Below, piece by piece: positions 16,594-25,218 of a stretch of 64,000 nucleotides of DNA. The DNA is taken from positions 1 through 64,000 of the forward strand of contig JAPOZM010000093.1 in the NCBI GenBank assembly GCA_026706075.1. Direction: 5' to 3'. Below the pieces are notes generated by a model that worked only from the letters and a program-made list of their open reading frames with translations, was not told where the DNA came from and ran no database searches. Source of the stretch: Gemmatimonadaceae bacterium. Its GTDB lineage: Bacteria; Latescibacterota; UBA2968; UBA8231. The position numbers and the translations under genes were made by a program. Each line of letters opens with the position of its first letter. The stretch's first letter is position 1.

Positions 16594-19500
16594 CCGGCGC
16601 AAGCCCCCCGGCCGGCGGCCCCCCGGAGGCCTCCGGCGCCGGGGGCGCGTCCTCCCTCTTCGCCGTCACCACCCGCCGTCCCGTGGCCATCCTGATGGTG
16701 GTCATGGCGGTCTGCGTCTTCGGCTGGGTCTCCTACCAGCGACTCTCCCTGGAGCTGATGCCCGATGTCGCCTACCCGGCGCTGACGGTGCGCACCAAGT
16801 ACCCGGGCAGCGCTCCCGAGGAGGTGGAGAAGCTGGTCTCCCGACCCCTGGAGCGAGAGCTGGGCATCCTCCCGCGCCTGGTGGCCATGCGCTCCATCAG
16901 CAAGGCCGGCCAGTCGGACGTGGTCCTCGAGTTCGAGTGGGAGACCGACATGAACGCCGCGGCCGCCGACATCCGCGAGAAGGTGGACCGCACCTGGCTG
17001 CCCGAGGAGGCCGGCAAGCCGCTGCTGCTGCGCTACGATCCCTCCCTCGAGCCGGTGCTGCGCGTCGGCCTGTCGGGCGGGCGGGGGCTCTACCATCTGC
17101 GCGTGCTCGCCGAGGAGGAGGTGCGCCGCGAGCTGGAGTCGATCCCCGGGGTGGCCGCCGTCAAGGTCCGGGGCGGCCTGGAGCAGGAGATTCACGTGGC
17201 CCTGCGGGAGCGGCAGATCGCCCTCCTCGGGCTCGACGCGGCCACCGTCGAGCAGCGTCTGGCCGAGGCCGACGTCAACCTGCCGGGAGGCCGCCTGCGC
17301 GAGGGGGGCACGGAGTACCTGGTGCGCACCCTCAACGAGCTCGACTCGGTGGCCGAGATCGAGGAGCTGGTCGTGGCCCGCTCCGGCGGCGCCGAGATCC
17401 GCCTGCGGGACATCGCCCGGGTGGAGGCCTCGCACAAGGACCGGGAGATCCTCACCCGCGTCAACGGCCGCGAGAGCGTCGATCTCGAGATCCACAAGGA
17501 GGCCGGGGCCAACATCGTCGCCGTGGCGCGCGCGGTGCGGGACCGCCTCCTCGGCACCGAGGAGCAGCGGGCCTGGGTGGCGTCCCGGGACACCGCGGCC
17601 ACGGCGCCGGAGGCCGAGGCCGGGAAGGACGCCGAGGCGCGGCGCAAGGCGGCGGCCGTGCGCACCGTCGCCGAGCAGCGCATGACCGACTTCGTCGCCC
17701 ACCGCCTGCCGGCCGGGGTGGGCCTCGACGTGCTGTCGGACCAGTCGGCCTTCATCGAGAGCTCCATCGACGAGGTCCGCAAGAACGTCCTCCTGGGGGG
17801 AGCCATCGCCGGCCTCGTGCTGCTCGTCTTCCTGCGCAACGTCGTCCACACCCTCATCGTGGCGGTCACGATCCCCGTCTCGGTGGTGGCCACCTTCGCG
17901 CCCATGCACCTCTTCGACGTCTCCCTCAACATCATGTCCCTCGGAGGCCTCGCCCTGGGCGTGGGCATGCTCGTGGACAACTCCATCGTCGTCCTGGAGA
18001 GCATCTTCCGCTGCCGCGAGGAGGGCGACGACCCGGTCACCGCCACGGTGCGGGGCACCGCCGCCGTGAGCAGCGCCGTGTGCGCCTCCACCCTGACCAC
18101 GGTGGCCGTGTTCTTCCCCATCGTCTTCGTCGAGGGCGTGGCCGGCCAGGTCTTCGGGGACATGGCCCTCACGGTGGTGTTCTCGCTCCTCGCGTCGCTG
18201 GCGGTGGCCCTCTGGTTCATACCCATGCTGGCCTCGCGCAGCGCCGGCCTGCCGGGGCTGGCCCCGGAGTCCCCCTTCCTGCGGCTGCCCTCCGGCGAGG
18301 GCCTGCGCCGGGCCGTGGGCCCCGGCCTCGCCCTCGGGGCGCGGCTGCGGCAGGGCGCCCTCGTCCTGCCCCTGCTGCTGCGGGATCTGGCGGCGCGCGC
18401 GCTCCTGGCCCTGGCCGCGGTCCTGTGGGCGGTCCTGCAGAGCGCGGGCCTGCTGATCTTCCAGTGCGTCTGGCCGCTGCTGTGGCTGGCGGCGCGCTGG
18501 CGGCCGGGCCTGCCCTCCCACCGCCGCGTGGCCGGGTGGGCGTCGCGGCCGCCGCCGGTGCGCGGCTTCCCCGACTCGGTCTGGCCCGGCCTGCTCGACA
18601 ACGGGTCGGCCGCCGCCCTGGGCGCCGACTGGGCCCGCTGGACCGACTGGGTCCGGGGCCCCGGCAGCCGGACCGGGTTCGCGGCGCGGGCCCTGAGCGG
18701 GGTCCCCGTCATCCTCTGGCTGCTCCCGCGCTTCCTGGTGCACGACGTCCTGTGCCTGGCGCGGAGCCTGCTGCTGACCGTGCTCCTCGTCGCCGCGGTG
18801 CTGGCCGCGGGGGCCCTCGTGCTGGCCGCCCTCGTGCTGTCTCCGGCGGCGCCGGTCCTCGCCGTGCTGAGGGGCGGTTTGGAGCTGGCGCGGCGGACCT
18901 ACCCCGGCCTCCTCGGCGGCGCCCTGCGCCGGCGCGCCTTCGTCCTCGGGGGCGCGGCCCTCGCCTTCTGGGCCTGCTGGACGCAGTTGCTGCCGGCCCT
19001 CGGCACGGAGCTGATCCCGCCCGTGCACCAGGGGGAGTTCCGCGTCGACCTGACCCTGCCGGTGGGCACCCCGCTGGAGCGCACGGCCGAGGCCGCCGCC
19101 GAGGTGGAAGCCATCGCCCTGGCCCTGCCGGGGGTGGAGCGCGCCGCCACCCGGGTCGGCTCGGACCGCACCGCCGCGGCCACCGCCGACGAGGGCGAGC
19201 ACACGGCCCGCGTCGCCGTCTACCTGGCGCCGGAGGTGGGGCCGGACGCCGAGGACCGCGTCATCGAGGACCTGCGCGGGCGCCTGCGCCGCCTCCCGGA
19301 GGTGGAGACGGAGATCTCCTTCCCCTCCCTCTTCAGCCTGCGGACCCCCGTGGAGGTGGAGATCCGCGGCGAGGACCTGGGGGGGCTGCGGCGCCTGAGT
19401 GCCGAGACCGTGAGCGTCCTGTCCGCCCTGCCCGGTCTCGCCGACGTGCGGTCGACGCAGCAGGCCGGCCACCCGGAGCTGCAGATCCTCTACGACCGCG

Positions 19501-20420
19501 AGCGGCTGGCCAGCTACGGCCTCGACCTGCGGGCCGTGGCCGAGCGGGTGCGCCACAAGGTCCAGGGCCGCGTGGCCACAGGCCTGCGCCGCGACGAGCG
19601 CACCATCGACGTCCTCGTGCGCCTGCGCGAGGAGGACCGCCTGGGTGTGGACGAGCTGCGGCGGCTGGTGGTCAACCCCGGCGGCGAGGTGCCGATCCGC
19701 CTCGGCTCGGTGGCCGCGATCCGCATCGCCGAGGGCCCGAGCGAGATCCGCCGCATCGACCAGCAGCGCGCCGCCCTGGTGACGGCCAACGTGGAGGGCC
19801 TGGACCTGGGCACGGCGGCCGGGGCGATCCGCTCGACCCTCGGCGCCGCGTCCTTTCCGCCCGGGTTCACCTTCCTGGTGAGCGGCCAGAGCACCGAGAT
19901 GGAGCGCTCCCTCGAGAGCCTTCTCTTCGCCCTCGGACTGGCCGTCTTCCTGGTCTACATCGTCATGGCCGGCCAGTTCGAGTCCCTCGTGCACCCCTTC
20001 GTCATCCTCTTCACCGTGCCCCTGGCGGCGACCGGCGCCGTCGTCGCCCTCTACCTCATGGAGACGCCCCTGAGCGTCGTCGTCTTCATCGGCTTCATCA
20101 TGCTCGCCGGCATCGTCGTAAACAACGCCATCGTCCTGGTGGACTACATCAACCGCCTGCGTCGCTCCGGGCTGGCCGCCGGCGAGGCGATCGTGCGCGC
20201 CGGGGCCGTGCGCCTGCGCCCGATCCTGATGACCACGTCGACCACCGTCCTCGGCCTGCTGCCCATGGCCCTCGGACTCGGGGACGGCGCCGAGATCCGA
20301 TCGCCCATGGCGGTCACCGTCATCGCCGGGCTCGTCAGCTCCACCTTCCTCACCCTCGTGGTGATCCCCGCCGTCTACTCCCTCACCGCCGGCCGGGAAG
20401 GACCGGGAGGCTCCGCGTGA
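16590..20420 (+). CDS. RND-family efflux pump, inner-membrane subunit with enlarged central membrane region
   Basis: A 1276-aa resistance-nodulation-division transporter, about 230 residues longer than AcrB-type pumps. Usual features: first membrane helix RRPVAILMVVMAVCVFGWV, porter domains with TKYPGSAPEEVEKLVSRPLE, and a TM4 segment GVGMLVDNSIVVLES (one Asp where AcrB has two). A late cluster ends ...IVVNNAIVLVDYINRLRRSG. The extra length lies at about residues 548-775, between TM6 and TM7: a soluble Trp/Pro/Arg-rich part plus several hydrophobic stretches (LLVAAVLAAGALVLAALVL). It overlaps both neighbours (ATGA in, GTGA out), so it is the middle gene of adaptor-pump1-pump2. Proton-driven export of an unknown substrate is expected. 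Confidence 0.92.
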   Translation: MTGASPPAGGPPEASGAGGASSLFAVTTRRPVAILMVVMAVCVFGWVSYQRLSLELMPDVAYPALTVRTKYPGSAPEEVEKLVSRPLERELGILPRLVAMRSISKAGQSDVVLEFEWETDMNAAAADIREKVDRTWLPEEAGKPLLLRYDPSLEPVLRVGLSGGRGLYHLRVLAEEEVRRELESIPGVAAVKVRGGLEQEIHVALRERQIALLGLDAATVEQRLAEADVNLPGGRLREGGTEYLVRTLNELDSVAEIEELVVARSGGAEIRLRDIARVEASHKDREILTRVNGRESVDLEIHKEAGANIVAVARAVRDRLLGTEEQRAWVASRDTAATAPEAEAGKDAEARRKAAAVRTVAEQRMTDFVAHRLPAGVGLDVLSDQSAFIESSIDEVRKNVLLGGAIAGLVLLVFLRNVVHTLIVAVTIPVSVVATFAPMHLFDVSLNIMSLGGLALGVGMLVDNSIVVLESIFRCREEGDDPVTATVRGTAAVSSAVCASTLTTVAVFFPIVFVEGVAGQVFGDMALTVVFSLLASLAVALWFIPMLASRSAGLPGLAPESPFLRLPSGEGLRRAVGPGLALGARLRQGALVLPLLLRDLAARALLALAAVLWAVLQSAGLLIFQCVWPLLWLAARWRPGLPSHRRVAGWASRPPPVRGFPDSVWPGLLDNGSAAALGADWARWTDWVRGPGSRTGFAARALSGVPVILWLLPRFLVHDVLCLARSLLLTVLLVAAVLAAGALVLAALVLSPAAPVLAVLRGGLELARRTYPGLLGGALRRRAFVLGGAALAFWACWTQLLPALGTELIPPVHQGEFRVDLTLPVGTPLERTAEAAAEVEAIALALPGVERAATRVGSDRTAAATADEGEHTARVAVYLAPEVGPDAEDRVIEDLRGRLRRLPEVETEISFPSLFSLRTPVEVEIRGEDLGGLRRLSAETVSVLSALPGLADVRSTQQAGHPELQILYDRERLASYGLDLRAVAERVRHKVQGRVATGLRRDERTIDVLVRLREEDRLGVDELRRLVVNPGGEVPIRLGSVAAIRIAEGPSEIRRIDQQRAALVTANVEGLDLGTAAGAIRSTLGAASFPPGFTFLVSGQSTEMERSLESLLFALGLAVFLVYIVMAGQFESLVHPFVILFTVPLAATGAVVALYLMETPLSVVVFIGFIMLAGIVVNNAIVLVDYINRLRRSGLAAGEAIVRAGAVRLRPILMTTSTTVLGLLPMALGLGDGAEIRSPMAVTVIAGLVSSTFLTLVVIPAVYSLTAGREGPGGSA

Positions 20421-23400
20421 GCGAGCCCCGGGGGTACCTGCTCCCCCGCCTCAGCCTCGACCGGCCGGTGACCGTCATCATGGCCGTCGCCGCCCTCCTC
20501 GTGGTCGGCGTCGTGGCCTACACCCGGATCCCCCTCGACCTGGTGCCGGGTGGCCTGGAGGGCGACCGGCTCTACGTGCGCGCCGGGTACGCCGACGCCA
20601 GCCCCGCCGAGGTGGAGCGGGAGGTGACCCGCCCCCTGGAGGAGGCGATCGCCACGGTGCCCCGCGTCGGCCGCGTGATCAGCGGCGCCAACCGCGGCGG
20701 CGCCTGGGCCAACGTGCAGTTCCTGCCGGGCACGGACATGCACGAGGCCTACGCCGACCTGCGGGACCGCATCGACCGGGCCATGCCGGAGCTGCCCGAG
20801 GAGATCGAGCGCGTGCAGGTGCTGCGCTGGAACCAGGACGACTGGCCGGTCATGTGGATCGGCGCCTCCCTGAAGGGGGAGTTCGTCGATCCCTTCCAGC
20901 TGCTGGACGTGCACGTCCGCCCCGCCCTGCAGCGCATCGAGGGCGTGGGCACCGTCGAGGTCCGGGGCGAGGAGGCGCGGCAGGTGCGCATCGAGCTGGA
21001 CCTGGGGCGGCTGCGCGGCCACGGCGTGGAGCCGTTCGAGGTCGGCCGGCGCCTGGCCAGCCTCAACTTCGCCCTGCCCGGGGGCCGCGTGATGGAGGGG
21101 GGGCGGCGGATCCACGTGCGCTCCCTGGGGCGCTTCGAGTCCCTCGACCAGATCCGGCAGCTCATCGTCGACGACGAGCACGGGCTGCGGCTGGGGGACG
21201 TGGCCGAAGTGGCCCTCAAGCCGCCGAAGCAGGACTGGTTCACCCGCATCGACGGGCGCCCCGCCCTCGGGATCGAGGTGATGAAGGCCTCCGGCGGCAA
21301 CCTGGTGGAGATCTCCCGCGGCGTGCGCGCCCGTCTGGCCCAGCTGCAGCGGCGGCCCCATCTGGAGGGCGTCGACTTCGAGATCTTCTGGGACCAGGGC
21401 GAGCACATCGTCGAGTCGGTGGACAACCTCAAGTCCACCGGTCTGTGGGGCGGCCTCTTCGCCGCCCTCGTGCTCCTGTTCTTCCTGCGCGCCGCGCGCA
21501 TGACCCTGATCATCACCCTCGCCATCCCCCTCTCGGTGACGGCCACGGTGGCCACCATCTACTTCCTGGGGTGGAGCCTGAACCTGATCACCATGATGGG
21601 GCTCATGCTCAGCCTGGGCCTGGTGGTGGACAACGCCATCGTCATCGTCGAGAACATCCACCGCCGGCGGCAGGAGGGCGCCGGGCCCCGGGAGGCGTCG
21701 ATTCGCGGCGCCGGCGAGGTGGGGCTGGCGGTGACCATGGCCACCCTGACCACGGTGGTCGTCTTCCTGCCGCTGATCCTCATGAGCGGCGACGAGGAGT
21801 TCGCCTTCATCATGCTGCGTCTCGGCGGTCCCGTCATCGTCGGGCTGCTGGCGTCGCTGGTCATCGCCCTGCTCATCGTCCCCCTGGCGGCGCAGCGCAT
21901 CGGCACCTCGGGGGGCGGTGATCCGCGCATCATCGCCCGCGGCCGCGCCGCCTACGAGCGCGTCCTCGCATGGGTCCTCACCCACCGCCTCGACACGACC
22001 CTCCTCGTCCTGGCCGCCATGGCCAGCATGCAGATCCCCATGCAGGGGCTGGAGCGCACCGACGGCGGCAGCCGCAACCAGAAGGACATCTGGCTGGCCT
22101 TCCGCATGCCCGAGGGCCAGACCATCGAGGCGGCGGACCGCTTCATCGCCGGCGTCGAGGACACCCTGCTGAGCCACCGCGAGAGCTACGGCCTCCGCCT
22201 GGTCGAGACCTGGTCGAGCAACAGCCGGGGCCGCATCCACCTGATCCTCGAGGAGGACGAGTCCAACGACTGGTACGCCGTGGCCTGGAACGACTTGCTC
22301 GAGTCGGCGGGCCTGCGGCATTCGCCGCACATGGACTACGTCGAGGTCCTGGAGGACATCGAGGAGCGGCTCCCGATGCCTCCCGGCTTCGAGATGCGCA
22401 TCAACTGGCGCGACGGCGGCGGCGGCGACACGGCGGTCTCCGTCAACCTCCACGGCCCCGACACGGACCGCCTCGTGGAGCTGTCGAGGGAGGTGGAGCG
22501 CCGCCTGGAGGGGATCCCCGGCCTGCTGTCGGTGCAGACCGACGTCGACCGCGGCGCCACCGAGCTGCGGGTGCGCCTCGACCGCGCCCAGGTGCGCCGC
22601 TACGGCCTCGACCCGAGGGCGATCTCGGGCAATATCTCCTACGCCCTGCGCGGCCGGGAGCTGACCCGGATGCACACCGACGACGGCCGCGAGGTGAGCG
22701 TGTTCTTCCAGCTCCGGGAGGCCGACCGCCACAGCCTGCACCAACTGCGCAGCCTGACCTTCCGCGCCCCCGGGGGCAACGAGATCCCCCTGGAGACCCT
22801 GGCCCGGCTGGAGGTGGCGCAAGGCCTGGGCGGCATCCGGCGCGAGAACCGGCAGACGGTCCTCGCCGTGACCGCCACGACGACGGAGGCCGGAGCCGGA
22901 ACTCTCTTCGAGCGGGTGGACGAGGCCATGGCCGGCTTCGAGACGCCCCGCGGCTACCGCTGGGACAAGGGCGAACGCTTCCAGCGCCTGCAGCAGCAGG
23001 AGGACAGCCGCATGTTCGCCCTGATCCTGTCCGTGACCTTCGTCTTCCTCCTCATGGGCGTGCTCTTCGAGTCCTTCGTCCTGCCCCTCTCGGTGATCGT
23101 GGCGATCCCCTTCTCCTTCCTGGGGGTGTTCTGGACTCTGTACCTCACGAGGACGCCCTTCGACATGCTCAGCGGCATCGGCACCGTCATCCTCGTGGGC
23201 GTGGTCGTCAACAACGCCATCGTCCTCATCGACCTGGCCAACCGCCTGCGCGCCGAGGGCCACGACCGCTTCGAGGCCCTCATGGAGGCCGGCCGCCTCC
23301 GCTTCCGCCCCATCCTGATGACCACCTTCACCACCATCTGCGGCCTCCTGCCCATGGCCGTGGGCAACGCCCGCATGATCGGCATGCCCTACGCGCCCCT

Positions 23401-23545
23401 GGGCCGCACCATGATGGGCGGCCTGCTGGCGTCGATGGTGCTCACCCTCGTCATCGTGCCCCTCTGCTACACGTTCTTCGACGACCTGCGGCAGCTGCTG
23501 CGCCGGGTGGGACGGTCCGCGGTGGCGGCGGCGCGGGAGAGGTGA
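20417..23545 (+). CDS. RND-family efflux pump, second inner-membrane subunit
   Basis: A 1042-aa RND transporter of normal AcrB/MdtC length. Motifs: first helix SLDRPVTVIMAVAALLVV, porter motif YADASPAEVEREVTRPLE, TM4 LGLVVDNAIVIVENIHRR, and the late GVVVNNAIVLIDLANRLR with RFRPILMTTFTTICGLLPM. GTG 20417 overlaps the upstream TGA (GTGA). The open frame extends far upstream but is only a shadow of the first pump. Two different pumps with one adaptor recall heteromeric systems such as MdtBC, so a mixed trimer is plausible (inference). Confidence 0.94.
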   Translation: MSEPRGYLLPRLSLDRPVTVIMAVAALLVVGVVAYTRIPLDLVPGGLEGDRLYVRAGYADASPAEVEREVTRPLEEAIATVPRVGRVISGANRGGAWANVQFLPGTDMHEAYADLRDRIDRAMPELPEEIERVQVLRWNQDDWPVMWIGASLKGEFVDPFQLLDVHVRPALQRIEGVGTVEVRGEEARQVRIELDLGRLRGHGVEPFEVGRRLASLNFALPGGRVMEGGRRIHVRSLGRFESLDQIRQLIVDDEHGLRLGDVAEVALKPPKQDWFTRIDGRPALGIEVMKASGGNLVEISRGVRARLAQLQRRPHLEGVDFEIFWDQGEHIVESVDNLKSTGLWGGLFAALVLLFFLRAARMTLIITLAIPLSVTATVATIYFLGWSLNLITMMGLMLSLGLVVDNAIVIVENIHRRRQEGAGPREASIRGAGEVGLAVTMATLTTVVVFLPLILMSGDEEFAFIMLRLGGPVIVGLLASLVIALLIVPLAAQRIGTSGGGDPRIIARGRAAYERVLAWVLTHRLDTTLLVLAAMASMQIPMQGLERTDGGSRNQKDIWLAFRMPEGQTIEAADRFIAGVEDTLLSHRESYGLRLVETWSSNSRGRIHLILEEDESNDWYAVAWNDLLESAGLRHSPHMDYVEVLEDIEERLPMPPGFEMRINWRDGGGGDTAVSVNLHGPDTDRLVELSREVERRLEGIPGLLSVQTDVDRGATELRVRLDRAQVRRYGLDPRAISGNISYALRGRELTRMHTDDGREVSVFFQLREADRHSLHQLRSLTFRAPGGNEIPLETLARLEVAQGLGGIRRENRQTVLAVTATTTEAGAGTLFERVDEAMAGFETPRGYRWDKGERFQRLQQQEDSRMFALILSVTFVFLLMGVLFESFVLPLSVIVAIPFSFLGVFWTLYLTRTPFDMLSGIGTVILVGVVVNNAIVLIDLANRLRAEGHDRFEALMEAGRLRFRPILMTTFTTICGLLPMAVGNARMIGMPYAPLGRTMMGGLLASMVLTLVIVPLCYTFFDDLRQLLRRVGRSAVAAARER

Positions 23546-23563
23546 GGGCGGGGGCGGCCTGCT

Positions 23564-23592
23564 TTGACGATACCCCGACCCCTGGGTATACT
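23564..23592 (+). promoter_or_regulatory. clpP promoter
   Basis: TTGACG (23564-23569), 17 bp, TATACT (23587-23592), right after the RND operon. Start predicted near 23599, with a leader of about 35 nt. A good sigma-70-type match, suggesting that clpP is transcribed on its own. Confidence 0.7.
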
Positions 23593-23633
23593 CGCAGGCC
23601 ACCGACCCAGAGAGATCCCGGAGAGAGACGAGA

Positions 23634-24245
23634 ATGGCAGAGACTGAGAAGGACGAGGGACTGCTGAAGGAGTTCAGCGAGCGCAACATCGAGCACTCGC
23701 TGCTGAAGGCCCGCAAGATCTTCCTGTGGTCGCCGGTTGACGACGACTCGGCCAAGGCGGTGGTGACGCGGCTGCTGTCCCTCGACGCCGAGGACGGCGA
23801 GACCGAGATCGTCCTCTACATCAACAGCCCCGGCGGCTCGGTCCACGACGGCCTGGCGATCTACGACGCCATGCAGGCGTTGCGCGCCCCGGTGTCGACG
23901 GTCTGCACGGGTCTGGCGGCGAGCATGGGTGCGGTGCTGCTGGCCGGTGGCGAGAAGGGCCGGCGCTTCACCTGGCCCCACGCCCGCATCATGATCCACC
24001 AGCCCCTGCTCCTGGGCACGATCACGGGACGGGCCACCGACCTGGACATCCAGGCCCGCGAGATGATCCGCACCCGGGAGGAGATCCACCGCCTCCTCGC
24101 CCTGCACACAGGCCAGGAGGAGGAGAAGATCGCCCAGGACACGGACCGCGACTTCTACATGTCCCCCCAGGAAGCCCGGGAGTACGGCCTCATCGACGAC
24201 GTCGTCTCCAGCAGTTCCCTGCCGTCGCCTAACGGAAAGAGCTGA
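23634..24245 (+). CDS. clpP: ATP-dependent Clp protease proteolytic subunit
   Basis: A 203-aa serine peptidase of the ClpP family, forming a barrel that degrades proteins fed by ClpX/ClpA-type ATPases. The catalytic triad is readable: S97 in GLAASMGAVLL, H122 in ARIMIHQP, and D173 in DTDRDFYMSPQEA. The oligomerisation-core motif INSPGGSVHDGLAIYD is also present. No Clp ATPase gene is adjacent. The N-terminus is slightly long, and the RKIFLWSPVDDDSAKAV stretch is a variant of the usual R-I-FLGEPI-D start. It therefore may be one of several ClpP paralogues. A strong promoter precedes it and a terminator follows. Confidence 0.95.
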   Translation: MAETEKDEGLLKEFSERNIEHSLLKARKIFLWSPVDDDSAKAVVTRLLSLDAEDGETEIVLYINSPGGSVHDGLAIYDAMQALRAPVSTVCTGLAASMGAVLLAGGEKGRRFTWPHARIMIHQPLLLGTITGRATDLDIQAREMIRTREEIHRLLALHTGQEEEKIAQDTDRDFYMSPQEAREYGLIDDVVSSSSLPSPNGKS

Positions 24246-24266
24246 CCGGGACGGACCGTCCCACCT

Positions 24267-24297
24267 CGCCGCGCCCCTCTTCGGGGGTGCGGCGTTT
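24267..24297 (+). terminator. Rho-independent terminator of clpP
   Basis: A GC-rich stem, CGCCGC-G-CCCC paired with GGGG-GT-GCGGCG (24267-24294) around a short TCTTC loop, followed by TTTCT. It lies between clpP and the convergent mutM stop. Confidence 0.75.
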
Positions 24298-25110
24298 CTA
24301 TGTCTGGCAGCGGGTGCAGTAGAAGGTGGAGCGGCCGGCGATGGCGCGGTTGCGCAGCGGCCGGTCGCAGACCACGCAGCCCTCGCCGGCGCGCCCGTAC
24401 ACGGCCAGCTCCTGCTGGAAGCGCCCCCCGGCCCCCGAGCCCAGGTAGTCGCTGATCGTTGTGCCCCCCTTCGCCACGGCCCGCTGAAGGACCGCCTTGA
24501 TCTCCTCCACCAGACGTTCGGCGCGCCGGGGGCCGATGCGGCCGGCCGGCGTGGTGGGACGGATGCGCGCCCCGAAGAGGGCCTCGCAGGCGTAGATGTT
24601 GCCGAGGCCGGCCACGACCCGGCCGTCGAGGAGGAGGCTCTTGATCGGCCGGCTGCGTCCCCGGGCGGCGCCGCGCAGGTACCCGGCGTCGAAGTCGTCG
24701 GAGAGGGGCTCCACGCCGAGGTGGCGGAGCCAGGGGCTGCGCTCCAGCTGCCGGGGGGTGAGGACCTGGAAGAGTCCGAAGCGCCGGGCGTCGGCGTAGA
24801 CCAAGGGGGGCCCCTCGTCGAGGGTGAGGACCACGTGGTCGTGGAGGATCCGCCCGCCATCGCGGAAGACCAGGTTCCCCGTCATCCCGAGATGGACGAG
24901 GAGCGTGCGCCCGGAGGAGAGCTCCAGCAGCAGGAACTTGGCCCGCCGCCGGGCGCCGGTGAAGCGCTCTCCGGCCAGGGAGCGCACCCGGGCCCTTGAG
25001 AGGGGCTCGCGCAGGCGCAGGCCGCTGGTCCAGGCGCCGGCCACGGTGCGGCCCACGAGGTGGGCGGCCATGGCAGCGCGGACGGTCTCGACTTCGGGCA
25101 GCTCGGGCAT
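24298..25110 (-). CDS. mutM: Formamidopyrimidine-DNA glycosylase (Fpg)
   Basis: A 270-aa bifunctional DNA glycosylase/AP lyase that removes 8-oxoguanine and other oxidised purines. The N-terminus PELPEVETV provides the catalytic Pro2 and Glu3. The conserved LVHLGMTGNL, DARRFGLFQ and GLGNIYACEALF (helix-two-turn-helix) follow. The C-terminal zinc finger is CVVCDRPL...FYCTRCQ, with GGTTISDYLGSG before it. Full length, ATG 25110. It is convergent with clpP and divergent from the DUF5069 gene. Confidence 0.96.
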   Translation of the reverse strand: MPELPEVETVRAAMAAHLVGRTVAGAWTSGLRLREPLSRARVRSLAGERFTGARRRAKFLLLELSSGRTLLVHLGMTGNLVFRDGGRILHDHVVLTLDEGPPLVYADARRFGLFQVLTPRQLERSPWLRHLGVEPLSDDFDAGYLRGAARGRSRPIKSLLLDGRVVAGLGNIYACEALFGARIRPTTPAGRIGPRRAERLVEEIKAVLQRAVAKGGTTISDYLGSGAGGRFQQELAVYGRAGEGCVVCDRPLRNRAIAGRSTFYCTRCQT

Positions 25111-25218
25111 GGATGGCTCTCGGGGCGCGTCATGGTACCCGCCCCCCGGGTGGCGGGCAAGGCGGGGATTGTTACATTCGCCGGCCCCTCACCAGACACC
25201 AATGGAGACCAAGCCTGC

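Noticed and set aside
16458..19994. Long minus-strand open frame antisense to the first RND pump
   Set aside because: The plus strand carries clear RND motifs; the antisense product is low-complexity His/Gln/Gly-rich shadow sequence.
16937..20416. Upstream extension of the second RND pump frame
   Set aside because: Arg/Pro/Gly-rich shadow of the first pump; real homology starts at GTG 20417.
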